From Flagellimonas sp947499585 (GTDB lineage Bacteria > Bacteroidota > Bacteroidia > Flavobacteriales > Flavobacteriaceae), in the NCBI RefSeq assembly GCF_044596045.1, contig NZ_CP138995.1, positions 1,488,001 through 1,552,000 of the forward strand: a DNA stretch of 64,000 bases, written 5' to 3'. Below the pieces are notes generated by a model. The model was given only the letters and a program-made list of their open reading frames with translations, ran no database searches and had not been told where the DNA came from. Shown piece by piece: positions 1 to 7,606 of this stretch (positions within the stretch are counted from its first letter, which is position 1; every line of letters begins with the position of its first letter). A program made the position numbers and the translations under genes.

Positions 1-984
1 TTCTCTCAACAATGGAATCCAGCAAAATTTGCTTTCGCAAACCAAAAAACAGGAATTGGGGTAAGTTATACACCGTATTTGGAAAGCATTGTCAATGACG
101 TATCGCTTTTAAATGCCAATTTTTACAACAAGGTCAACGATCGTAGTGCGTTTGCAGTAAGTATCCGTTATTTCGGTTTGGGAGAAATAGAACTTCGCCA
201 AACAATTGATGAGGAAGCTACCCTGGTAAAACCTAATGAGTTTGCGATTGATGGATCTTATTCCCTAAAACTTAGCCAAACATTCTCTATGGCTGTTGGA
301 GGACGATTTATCAGTTCAAACCTCAGATTTCAAGATGGAGCACAAGACTCTCAAGCAGCCAATGCTTTTGCTGTGGATATTGCAGGTTTTTTCCGCTCAA
401 GAGAAATTGCCTATAACAGTTTTGATGGTCGTTGGAGAGCAGGATTTAATATCTCCAACCTAGGTGGAAAAATCCAATATGATGCTGGTGGCCAAGAAAA
501 CTTTTTGCCCACAAATTTAAAATTTGGTGCTGGTTTTGATTTTATACTAGATCAAGACAACGTATTGGGACTTACTTCAGAATTTAATAAGTTATTGGTG
601 CCAACACCAAGAGATTTTACAGGAGATGGCCTAATTACTGCAGAGGACAACAATGAATATCAACAAATAGGTTTCTTAAGCGGAGCTTTTGAATCGTTGG
701 GAGATGCTCCTGATGGTTTTGGAGAAGAGTTAAAAGAAATTACGTGGGCATTAGGTGCAGAATATAGATACCAAGAGGCATTTATGTTACGTGCGGGATA
801 TTTTAATGAAAATGAGGAAAAAGGCGCAAGACAATTCTTTACTTTGGGTGCTGGTTTTAAATTTAAGGCAGCTCAGATAGACCTTTCATACTTATTCTCT
901 ACTTCACAGGTTAGGAATCCTTTAGAAAATACTTTGCGATTCTCACTTACCTTTAATTTCGGTGAGGAGTATGTAAATGACTAA
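1..984 (+). CDS. porV: PorV (LptO) type IX secretion outer-membrane protein, 5' end missing
   Basis: The reading frame is open from base 1, so the gene starts upstream; 327 residues are visible out of about 390 usual for the family. PorV is an outer-membrane beta-barrel of the type IX secretion system. It shuttles cargo proteins carrying the C-terminal secretion signal to the PorU sortase on the cell surface. Visible here are alternating beta-strand segments, Gly/Phe-rich turns (SIRYFGLGEIELRQ, FNISNLGGKIQYD) and a typical barrel-closing C-terminus ending in aromatic strands (LRFSLTFNFGEE). A TTG at 79 could be taken as a start, but homologous-looking sequence continues in frame before it, so it is internal. 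In Flavobacteriaceae porV usually follows porU and precedes cdd and pdhA, exactly the order found here. A strong hairpin terminator follows. The family call is confident; cargo cannot be inferred. Confidence 0.9.
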   Translation, partial: FSQQWNPAKFAFANQKTGIGVSYTPYLESIVNDVSLLNANFYNKVNDRSAFAVSIRYFGLGEIELRQTIDEEATLVKPNEFAIDGSYSLKLSQTFSMAVGGRFISSNLRFQDGAQDSQAANAFAVDIAGFFRSREIAYNSFDGRWRAGFNISNLGGKIQYDAGGQENFLPTNLKFGAGFDFILDQDNVLGLTSEFNKLLVPTPRDFTGDGLITAEDNNEYQQIGFLSGAFESLGDAPDGFGEELKEITWALGAEYRYQEAFMLRAGYFNENEEKGARQFFTLGAGFKFKAAQIDLSYLFSTSQVRNPLENTLRFSLTFNFGEEYVND

Positions 985-1003
985 GCAAATACAATAAAAT
1001 CAT

Positions 1004-1038
1004 AAGAAAACCTGTCCATCGACAGGTTTTCTTATTTT
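1004..1038 (+). terminator. Rho-independent terminator after porV
   Basis: A perfect 13-bp stem (1004-1016 with 1021-1033, 4-base loop) is followed by a T-rich tail. It separates porV from cdd. The tail overlaps the likely cdd -7 box. Confidence 0.85.
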
Positions 1039-1040
1039 TG
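1033..1040 (+). promoter_or_regulatory. Probable cdd promoter, -7 box TATTTTTG
   Basis: TATTTTTG fits the Bacteroidota -7 consensus TAnnTTTG and lies 19 bases before the cdd ATG. No clear -33 TTG is seen. The box is built from the T-tract of the porV terminator. Confidence 0.5.
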
Positions 1041-1059
1041 GTCAATACCTAACATCAGA

Positions 1060-1551
1060 ATGAAAAAACAACATATTGGTTTTGAGCTGTCCGTGTATGA
1101 TAACAAAGAAGATCTTTCACAAAACGAACAGAAATTGTTAAGTGCGGCGGAACAAGCCAGGGAAAATGCATATGCACCTTATTCCAATTTTAAGGTAGGT
1201 GCTGCAGTATTACTGGAAAATGGAGAAACAGTCATTGGGAACAACCAAGAAAATTCATCATACCCTTCTGGGCTTTGCGCGGAGCGTGTGGCGATATTTC
1301 AAGCAGGAGCAAAATACCCAGGGATTTCCATCCAATCTATAGCCATTAGCGCAACCTCAAAAGATTACGTGGTCGATTCCCCTGCAGGTCCATGCGGTAA
1401 TTGCAGACAATCGATAATAGAGTATGAGCAAAAACAAAAATCACCTATTTCCATATTGCTTAGAGGCGAAACAGGTCCTATTTATAAGTGTGATTCCATA
1501 GCTGATATTTTACCTTTGGCATTTAGTAGTTCATTTTTGAGCGATTCTTAA
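1060..1551 (+). CDS. cdd: Cytidine deaminase
   Basis: The 163-residue protein deaminates cytidine and deoxycytidine to uridine and deoxyuridine in cytosolic pyrimidine salvage. The zinc site is complete: C73-A-E75 (GLCAERVAIF, with E75 as the proton shuttle) and C112-G-N-C115 (PAGPCGNCRQ). The substrate-binding segment YAPYSNFKVGAA at about 38-49 is also typical. The length is slightly above the usual 130-160 residues because of about 20 extra N-terminal residues. The ATG at 1060 is the first in frame after the promoter-like TATTTTTG. A terminator upstream and a -7 box before pdhA suggest it is transcribed alone, although cdd between porV and pdhA is a recurrent order in this family of bacteria. 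There is no obvious functional link to secretion. Confidence 0.95.
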   Translation: MKKQHIGFELSVYDNKEDLSQNEQKLLSAAEQARENAYAPYSNFKVGAAVLLENGETVIGNNQENSSYPSGLCAERVAIFQAGAKYPGISIQSIAISATSKDYVVDSPAGPCGNCRQSIIEYEQKQKSPISILLRGETGPIYKCDSIADILPLAFSSSFLSDS

Positions 1552-1582
1552 ACCAAATCTTTTTACAAAACAGATATATATG

Positions 1583-1590
1583 TATTTTTG
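1583..1590 (+). promoter_or_regulatory. Probable pdhA-pdhC promoter, -7 box TATTTTTG
   Basis: TATTTTTG matches TAnnTTTG. Transcription would begin near 1595-1598, before the ATG at 1633, which argues against a TTG start at 1588 inside the box. Confidence 0.55.
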
Positions 1591-1632
1591 CTTTTCTCCG
1601 ACGCTGGAGAATTTCATATAATACAACCGTTG

Positions 1633-2631
1633 ATGAAAAAAATCACCAAAGAAGTTTACCTAAAATGGTATGAGGACATGTTGTTCTGGAGAAAGTTCGA
1701 GGACAAGTTGGCCGCAGTATATATTCAACAAAAAGTTAGAGGTTTTCTTCACTTATATAATGGTCAAGAAGCAGTTTTGGCAGGTTCATTACATGCAATG
1801 GATTTGACCAAGGATCGAATGATCACTGCGTATAGAAACCACGTACAGCCAATTGGTATGGGTGTTGATCCAAAACGTGTAATGGCGGAACTTTTTGGGA
1901 AAGTAACGGGTACATCCAAAGGTATGGGTGGTTCCATGCATATTTTTTCCAAAGAACATCGTTTTTATGGAGGCCACGGAATAGTTGGCGGACAGATTCC
2001 TTTGGGAGCCGGATTGGCTTTTGCTGATAAGTACTTCAAAAGGGATTCAGTAACGCTTTGTTACATGGGTGATGGTGCGGTTCGTCAAGGCTCTTTACAC
2101 GAAGCTTTCAATTTGGCCATGCTGTGGCAGTTGCCAGTAGTATTTATTTGTGAAAACAACGGATATGCCATGGGAACTTCTGTAGCACGTACATCCTATT
2201 CCACAGATATCTGGAAATTGGGACTTGGGTATGAAATGCCTTGTGGCCCAGTTGACGGAATGGACCCTTCCATTGTCGCCAAAGAAGTGGATAAAGCTGT
2301 GGAAAGAGCGCGTACTGGTGGCGGACCTACTTTCTTAGAGATGAAGACGTATCGTTATCGTGGACATTCAATGTCTGATGCACAACATTATCGTACCAAA
2401 GCAGAGGTAGAGGAGTATAAAAAAATAGACCCTATAAGTCAAGTCAAAGAAATTATTCTTGAAAAAGGATATGCATCTGAGGATGAAATTAAAGAAACGG
2501 ACAAAAGGGTTAAAGATTTGGTGGTAGAATGTGAAAAGTTTGCCGAAGAATCAGATTTCCCTCCAGTACAACAGATGTATGATACTGTTTACGAACAAAA
2601 AGATTATCCATTTTTACAACATAAATTATAA
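1633..2631 (+). CDS. pdhA: Pyruvate dehydrogenase E1 component, alpha subunit
   Basis: The 332-residue protein is the thiamine-diphosphate subunit of heterotetrameric E1, which decarboxylates pyruvate and passes the acetyl group to the lipoyl arm of E2. The ThDP/magnesium motif is clear: G146-D147-G148 followed by AVRQGSLHEAFN and ending in E174-N175-N176. The conserved phosphorylation-loop segment YRYRGHSMSDAQ lies at 240-251 (H245). The start is placed at ATG 1633 (MKKITKEVYL); an upstream TTG in frame at 1588 sits inside the promoter. Four bases separate it from pdhC, so the two genes form an operon. The beta subunit (pdhB), needed for a working E1, is not in the window. It is distinguished from branched-chain E1 alpha mainly by the neighbouring E2 and family-typical length. 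Confidence 0.93.
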   Translation: MKKITKEVYLKWYEDMLFWRKFEDKLAAVYIQQKVRGFLHLYNGQEAVLAGSLHAMDLTKDRMITAYRNHVQPIGMGVDPKRVMAELFGKVTGTSKGMGGSMHIFSKEHRFYGGHGIVGGQIPLGAGLAFADKYFKRDSVTLCYMGDGAVRQGSLHEAFNLAMLWQLPVVFICENNGYAMGTSVARTSYSTDIWKLGLGYEMPCGPVDGMDPSIVAKEVDKAVERARTGGGPTFLEMKTYRYRGHSMSDAQHYRTKAEVEEYKKIDPISQVKEIILEKGYASEDEIKETDKRVKDLVVECEKFAEESDFPPVQQMYDTVYEQKDYPFLQHKL

Positions 2632-2635
2632 GTAG

Positions 2636-4267
2636 ATGGCAGAAGTAATCAACATGCCTAGATTGAGCGATACCATGGAGGAAGGCACCGTGGCAAAATG
2701 GCTCAAGAAAGTAGGGGATAAAATAGAAGAAGGAGATATTTTGGCCGAAATTGAAACGGACAAAGCCACAATGGAGTTTGAATCCTTTCATGAAGGAACA
2801 CTTCTCCATATTGGTATTGAAGAAGGAGATGGAGCCCCTGTTGATTCACTTTTAGCTATAATAGGTGAAGATGGAGAGGATATTTCTGGATTATTAAACG
2901 GAACAGCAACACCGGTGGTAAAGGAAGAAGCTGCAGCTCCAGCAGAAATAGAAAGCTCTGCTGAAAGTCCAGTTGCTGCAAGTACTGAAATTCCAGAAGG
3001 CGTTGAAATTATTACGATGCCACGTTTAAGCGATACCATGGAAGAAGGTACCGTAGCTGCTTGGTTAAAAAAGGTAGGAGATACTGTAGAAGAAGGTGAT
3101 ATTTTGGCCGAGATTGAAACGGATAAAGCCACAATGGAGTTTGAATCTTTTTACTCAGGGGTGTTATTGCATATTGGTATTCAAGAAGGAGAATCTGCAC
3201 CAGTAGATGATGTTTTGGCCGTAATAGGGCCAGAAGGTACAGATGTGAACGCCGTACTTAGTGCTTCATCAGGTTCCAGAGCTGTTGAAAGTGCTCCTAA
3301 AACAGAAGAGAAGGCTGCAGAGCCATCAAAAACGCAAGATCCAGTTGCGGAAGCGGCTCCTTCACAAAATGGACAACGTATTTTGGCTTCTCCCTTGGCA
3401 AAGAAAATTGCTAGTGATAAAGGAATCAATTTGTCAGATGTTAGTGGTTCAGGTGATCACGGTAGAATTGTGAAACGAGATGTTGAGAATTATCAACCTT
3501 CTACCTCAGTTGCACCTGTCGTTGCTGCACCTTCAGAAACTAAAGCTTCTGCTCCAATGGCACCAATTCATTTGCCAGTTGGAGAGGAAAGTGTAGAAGA
3601 AGTGAAGAATTCTTCTATGCGAAAAGCTATAACAAAGCATTTAGGTGCATCAAAATTTACCGCGCCACATTTCTACCTTACCATAGAGGTGGATATGGAC
3701 AATGCAAAAGCATCAAGAGCGCAGATAAACAATCTGCCCGATACCAAAGTGTCTTTTAATGATATGGTATTGAAAGCCTGTGCCATGGCGCTTAAAAAAC
3801 ATCCACAGGTTAATACAACATGGACAGATGATGCTACTATTTTCAAACACCATATTCACATGGGAGTTGCAGTAGCAGTGGATGAAGGTTTGGTTGTTCC
3901 AGTAATAAAATTTGCTGATCAGCTTAGTTTAACACAGCTTGGTGCCTCAGTGAAAGATTTGGCAGGAAGGGCAAGGTCTAAAAAGATAAAACCAGACGAG
4001 ATGGAAGGCAGTACATTTACTGTTTCCAACCTAGGAATGTTCGGGATCTTGGAATTCACATCAATAATCAATAAGCCAAACTCTGCAATTTTGTCCGTTG
4101 GGGCAATAGTGGAAAAGCCAGTGGTAAAAAATGGTGAAATTGTTGTTGGTAACACAATGAAAGTAACATTGGCCTGTGACCATAGAACAGTTGATGGTGC
4201 CGTCGGCGCTCAATTTTTACAAACGCTTAGAGCTTATCTAGAGAATCCGGTTACGATGTTGGCATAA
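2636..4267 (+). CDS. pdhC: Dihydrolipoamide acetyltransferase (pyruvate dehydrogenase E2)
   Basis: The 543-residue E2 core carries the acetyl group from E1 to CoA. Domain order is lipoyl domain 1 (about 1-77, lipoyl-lysine K43 in ETDKATMEF), lipoyl domain 2 (about 124-200, K164 in the same motif), an Ala/Pro/Glu-rich linker, a peripheral subunit-binding domain (about 248-284, ILASPLAKKIASDKGINL and GRIVKRDV), a second linker, and the catalytic domain with H516-R-T-V-D520-G near the C-terminus. The two lipoyl domains are nearly identical even in DNA, which points to recent duplication or gene conversion. It starts four bases after pdhA and ends before a strong terminator. The acetyltransferase role is inferred from pairing with pdhA. 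Confidence 0.95.
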   Translation: MAEVINMPRLSDTMEEGTVAKWLKKVGDKIEEGDILAEIETDKATMEFESFHEGTLLHIGIEEGDGAPVDSLLAIIGEDGEDISGLLNGTATPVVKEEAAAPAEIESSAESPVAASTEIPEGVEIITMPRLSDTMEEGTVAAWLKKVGDTVEEGDILAEIETDKATMEFESFYSGVLLHIGIQEGESAPVDDVLAVIGPEGTDVNAVLSASSGSRAVESAPKTEEKAAEPSKTQDPVAEAAPSQNGQRILASPLAKKIASDKGINLSDVSGSGDHGRIVKRDVENYQPSTSVAPVVAAPSETKASAPMAPIHLPVGEESVEEVKNSSMRKAITKHLGASKFTAPHFYLTIEVDMDNAKASRAQINNLPDTKVSFNDMVLKACAMALKKHPQVNTTWTDDATIFKHHIHMGVAVAVDEGLVVPVIKFADQLSLTQLGASVKDLAGRARSKKIKPDEMEGSTFTVSNLGMFGILEFTSIINKPNSAILSVGAIVEKPVVKNGEIVVGNTMKVTLACDHRTVDGAVGAQFLQTLRAYLENPVTMLA

Positions 4268-4307
4268 AAAATGTCACTTCTAGCGCGGTCAAGAACAATA
4301 AAATTTG

Positions 4308-4336
4308 AAAGCATCCTTTTAAGGATGCTTTTTTTA
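4308..4336 (+). terminator. Rho-independent terminator after pdhC
   Basis: The stem AAAGCATCCTT pairs with AAGGATGCTTT (4308-4331) and is followed by T residues. It closes the pdhA-pdhC operon. Confidence 0.85.
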
Positions 4337-4361
4337 TCTTTAAAAACATAAATTAATTAAG

Positions 4362-5402
4362 ATGAGTAAAGTTTTAAGCCTTTTTGTAATGACACTAATG
4401 TTAAGCTGCGGTTCTGCCCAGTTGGTTGAGACAACAACAGTCAGTCCGCCAACAGGACCCTCAGGTCCGGATGGCGTAAAAGGCAGCGTGGTTGAAGAGG
4501 TTTCAGAAGTAAAAGCTTCAGGTGGTTCAGAAACTGAATTTACAGATGCAAAACAGATTGAAACATTAATGAATTACTTGGCTTCAGATGATTTAAAAGG
4601 ACGAGATTCAGGTAGTGAAGGCATTGAAATGGCCGCAAAGTATATTGAAAATCATTTCAAATCAAATGGTATTACACCCTATTTTGAATCATATAGGGAT
4701 ACACTTTCCAACTATAAGAAAACATCGTATAACGTTGTTGGAATTGTACAAGGAAACGACCCAACATTGAAGAATGAATATATTTTGATTGGGGCGCATT
4801 ATGATCATATTGGAATTATTACAATAGATAAAGGAGATGCCATTGCCAATGGTGCCAATGATAATGCGTCAGGAACGGCTACCGTAATGGAGTTAGCTCG
4901 TTACTTTGGAACAAAAAAGACCAACAAACGGAGTTTGATTTTTGCTTTGTTCAGCGCAGAAGAAAAAGGATTGTTGGGTTCAGAGCATTTAGCAAAAAAA
5001 CTGAAAGCGCAGAATTTGAATTTATATACCATGTTAAACTTTGAAATGACCGGAGTACCATTAAAAGGGAAAGACTATTTTATCTACATCACTGGTTATA
5101 AAAAATCTAACTTGGCAGAAATCAGTAATGGTTACTCCAAAGAAAACCTCGTTGGGTTTTTACCTACCGCTAGAGAGTATAGTTTGTTCCAACGATCAGA
5201 CAACTACCCATTTCATAAAGAATTTGGAGTGCCATCCCATACGTATTGCACTTTTGATTTCACCAATTTTGACCACTATCATAAAGTGGGGGATGAATTA
5301 AGTCTTATGGATTTTGATCATATGGCAACTTTGGTCAATAAAATGTTGCCTGTTTTGGAGGGAATTTCCAATGCACCTGGACAAGAAATCAAGATAAATT
5401 AA
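4362..5402 (+). CDS. M28-family zinc peptidase, lipoprotein
   Basis: The 346-residue protein is an exported M28 peptidase, probably an aminopeptidase. It starts with a short hydrophobic signal and lipobox LMLSC (C16), so it should be anchored to an envelope membrane. A Pro/Gly-rich linker with a collagen-like GPSGPDGVKG stretch at about 32-41 leads to the catalytic domain. Metal-site motifs are AHYDHIG (H146, D148), ANDNASG (D167) and SAEEKGLLG (E200/E201); further ligands should lie in FEMTG and the C-terminal GVPSHTYCTF. M28 proteins remove N-terminal residues from peptides; the actual substrate is unknown. It is flanked by a terminator upstream and a repeat-containing gap downstream, so it is probably monocistronic. 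Confidence 0.88.
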   Translation: MSKVLSLFVMTLMLSCGSAQLVETTTVSPPTGPSGPDGVKGSVVEEVSEVKASGGSETEFTDAKQIETLMNYLASDDLKGRDSGSEGIEMAAKYIENHFKSNGITPYFESYRDTLSNYKKTSYNVVGIVQGNDPTLKNEYILIGAHYDHIGIITIDKGDAIANGANDNASGTATVMELARYFGTKKTNKRSLIFALFSAEEKGLLGSEHLAKKLKAQNLNLYTMLNFEMTGVPLKGKDYFIYITGYKKSNLAEISNGYSKENLVGFLPTAREYSLFQRSDNYPFHKEFGVPSHTYCTFDFTNFDHYHKVGDELSLMDFDHMATLVNKMLPVLEGISNAPGQEIKIN

Positions 5403-5416
5403 TTCATAATCCTAAT

Positions 5417-5444
5417 TGTCATCCGGAGCTTGTCGAAGGAGTGG
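5417..5444 (+). repeat. Dispersed intergenic repeat, copy 1
   Basis: The segment TGTCATCCGGAGCTTGTCGA plus flank lies between two genes. It matches 16 of the first 20 bases of an inverted copy at 26081-26106. The core TCC...GA...AGGA is weakly palindromic. Similar TGTCATCCTGAG-type elements are, from general knowledge, common between genes in Bacteroidota. Confidence 0.6.
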
Positions 5445-5460
5445 AAAAGAGAATTTTTGT

Positions 5461-6138
5461 ATGGCAAACATTATTATAACCGGAACAAGTAGGGGTATAG
5501 GACTTGAGCTGGTACAACTTTTTGCTCATGAAGGGCACCAAGTTTTAGCACTGTCTAGAAATGAAAAACCAGTTGCTGACCTAAAACTTCCCAATGTGCA
5601 TAACATGGCTTTTGATTTGGGAAACCCTACAGATTTTGAAAAAGTGACCAAATTCCTAAAAGAATGGGATACGATTGATGTGCTTATTAATAATGCAGGT
5701 AGTTTACTGAACAAACCTTTTTTAGAAACCGCACAAGAAGAATTTGAAGCGGTTTATAAAGTGAATGTATTTGGGGTAGCTGAAATGACCAAAACAGTAT
5801 TGCCAAAGATGGGAAAGACTGGACATGTGGTCACCATTAGTTCTATGGGAGGAGTACAGGGCAGTATGAAATTTCCGGGACTATCTGCGTATAGCTCAAG
5901 TAAAGGTGCTGTTATAACGCTTACAGAACTCTGGGCGGAAGAATTTAAGGAAACAGGTCCCAGCTTTAATGTATTGGCTTTAGGCGCGGTACAAACTGAA
6001 ATGTTAGAAGAAGCCTTTCCAGGGTATCAAGCACCGGTAACAGCTTTGGAGATGGCCACCTATATTAAAGATTTTGCACTTACCGGCCACAAAATATATA
6101 ATGGGAAACTTTTACAAGTGTCCTCTTCAACACCTTAG
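5461..6138 (+). CDS. Short-chain dehydrogenase/reductase (SDR)
   Basis: The 225-residue classical SDR is an NAD(P)-dependent cytosolic oxidoreductase. The nucleotide-binding motif TGTSRGIG lies at 7-14, NNAG at 77-80, catalytic serine in TISSMGG (S127/S128), and Y144-S-S-S-K148. The active site is complete. The frame is open further upstream to 5416, but that part encodes the intergenic repeat, so the ATG at 5461 (MANIIITGTS) is chosen. It is slightly short for the family (usually 240-260). The substrate cannot be told from sequence. It converges with a methyltransferase gene 24 bases downstream, and no terminator hairpin is visible between them. Confidence 0.88.
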   Translation: MANIIITGTSRGIGLELVQLFAHEGHQVLALSRNEKPVADLKLPNVHNMAFDLGNPTDFEKVTKFLKEWDTIDVLINNAGSLLNKPFLETAQEEFEAVYKVNVFGVAEMTKTVLPKMGKTGHVVTISSMGGVQGSMKFPGLSAYSSSKGAVITLTELWAEEFKETGPSFNVLALGAVQTEMLEEAFPGYQAPVTALEMATYIKDFALTGHKIYNGKLLQVSSSTP

Positions 6139-6162
6139 TTTTTTGTTTCAATTTTCTTTTTA

Positions 6163-6825
6163 TTACTCAACTTTCTTGTAGACATAGAAATCGGCAAACG
6201 AAGTTGTCTTTTTGTTTTTTTCGTCGAAAGGAAATTTGTTGGGGATATGTTCAATCAACTTAAAACTAGGCTTATGTTGTTCTGCCCAATCTGTAAATTT
6301 TCTGTGTTTTACATGTACCGCTGCTTTTTCATTTTCTGAGGTATTTGAAGAGTAGACAATAACATATTTTGAAGATGCATTGAACAGATTATCCATGTAT
6401 TGAAAAAATGTCTCATCCTCAACCAGATGATAGATTACATCTAGACTAAGCGAAAGGTCAAATGTTTGTTGTGTGTATTCATTGACATGAAAGAAAGCAA
6501 CAGAAGAATCATCTTTGAACATTTCCCTGCACTTTTCAATAATAGTATTGCTTACATCATAGGCCGTATAGGACTTGAAATTAAAAAGCTTCAATTGATT
6601 TCCATCGCCACAACCAAATTCCACAATAGTTTCTAAATTGTTCTCAGCAACAAATTGATTGATGATTTCCGCTTTAAATTCAGCTAATCTATTATAAGAT
6701 CCTGCTCCTGAATTGCCGCCAACCTTGTAACGGTCTTCCCAGTATTGTTTGGATGTTTCAAATTCAATGTTGGTTGGGGCTTTTTTTTTCAGAAGAGAAG
6801 AAAGCACTCGTAATATTTTGCTCAT
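6163..6825 (-). CDS. Class I SAM-dependent methyltransferase
   Basis: The 220-residue protein has a Rossmann-type methyltransferase fold. Motif I is VEFGCGDGNQL at 68-78, followed by the acidic residue of strand 2 in YTAYDVS, and the post-I region DLSLSLDVIYHLVEDE where the methyltransferase acid/hydrophobic motif is expected. A basic N-terminus (KILRVLSSLLKKK) precedes the domain. The acceptor is unknown; small soluble enzymes of this type can act on sugars, lipids or small metabolites. It stands alone between a convergent dehydrogenase and a divergent SprT-like gene. Confidence 0.8.
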   Translation of the reverse strand: MSKILRVLSSLLKKKAPTNIEFETSKQYWEDRYKVGGNSGAGSYNRLAEFKAEIINQFVAENNLETIVEFGCGDGNQLKLFNFKSYTAYDVSNTIIEKCREMFKDDSSVAFFHVNEYTQQTFDLSLSLDVIYHLVEDETFFQYMDNLFNASSKYVIVYSSNTSENEKAAVHVKHRKFTDWAEQHKPSFKLIEHIPNKFPFDEKNKKTTSFADFYVYKKVE

Positions 6826-6948
6826 GTTTTTTAAAGCTTTGTGACTGGGGTTACTTAGGCAAAGTAGCTATACTTCTGTTTTCTTGCAAACAGATGATAA
6901 GGTATTTTTATAATACGATTTAGATTCCTAGAAGATTTACAAATAAAC

Positions 6949-6956
6949 TATTTTTG
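6949..6956 (+). promoter_or_regulatory. -7 box TATTTTTG immediately before the SprT-like gene
   Basis: It fits TAnnTTTG and ends only five bases before the ATG at 6962, so the mRNA may be leaderless. No TTG at the -33 position is seen; TTC at 6925 is the nearest match. Confidence 0.45.
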
Positions 6957-6961
6957 ACTAG

Positions 6962-7585
6962 ATGGATGATGTCCTACAAAAATACCTTCCGGACCTAGCA
7001 GTTGCACCTTGTTTTACCTTGATACAACAGCACGGGGTGCATTTGAAGATTGTTAGCCATAGAGTGACTCGTCATGGTGATTATAGGAAACTGCCAAACG
7101 GATTGCATCAAATTACGGTAAACGCTTCGTTGAACAAATATCGTTTTTTGATTACGCTGGTTCATGAAATTGCCCATTTGGTAGCTTTTGAAAAATATGG
7201 ACGTTTTATTAAACCTCATGGCCTTGAATGGAAAAATACTTTTCAGCATATGATGATTCCCTTTATAAGGCCAGAGATTTTCCCTTCTAAATTATTACCT
7301 ATTATAGCCAATCATTTTAAAAACCCAAAAGCTAGCAGTAGTACGGACGCACGTTTATCGATAGCGCTAAAAGCTTTTGATATAGAAGAAAGAAAAAATA
7401 ACTACGTATTTGAATTACCAATCGGTAGTACTTTTCGGTTGTATAACGGGCGCCTGTTTAAAAAAGGAAAAAAAAGAGTAAAACGATATGAGTGCATCGA
7501 ATTATCCACGGGTAGATTATATTTGTTCCAACCCAATGCGGAGGTCGAATTGATTCATGATGCGCACATAGAGCCACCATTTTAA
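6962..7585 (+). CDS. SprT-like zinc metalloprotein
   Basis: The 207-residue protein has the SprT-like metallopeptidase core. The zincin motif H68-E-I-A-H72 is in FLITLVHEIAHLVAFE, with a likely third ligand H86 in KPHGLEWK. A basic C-terminal region (KKGKKRVKRYECI) resembles the zinc-ribbon or substrate-binding part of SprT proteins but lacks the Cys pairs. Related eukaryotic Spartan proteins cut DNA-protein crosslinks; bacterial SprT function is unclear, so no substrate is assigned. It lies 21 bases before manC, so the two may be cotranscribed. Confidence 0.85.
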   Translation: MDDVLQKYLPDLAVAPCFTLIQQHGVHLKIVSHRVTRHGDYRKLPNGLHQITVNASLNKYRFLITLVHEIAHLVAFEKYGRFIKPHGLEWKNTFQHMMIPFIRPEIFPSKLLPIIANHFKNPKASSSTDARLSIALKAFDIEERKNNYVFELPIGSTFRLYNGRLFKKGKKRVKRYECIELSTGRLYLFQPNAEVELIHDAHIEPPF

Positions 7586-7606
7586 AATAAAAAATATATT
7601 AAAAGC

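Noticed and set aside
1588..1632. TTG start for pdhA giving 15 extra residues
   Set aside because: It lies inside a -7 promoter box; ATG 1633 fits the family.
2788..3132. Antisense open frame of 114 residues in pdhC
   Set aside because: Its sequence is the reverse reading of repeated lipoyl and linker codons; no independent signal.
5416..5460. N-terminal extension of the SDR gene
   Set aside because: It is encoded by the intergenic repeat and has no family similarity.
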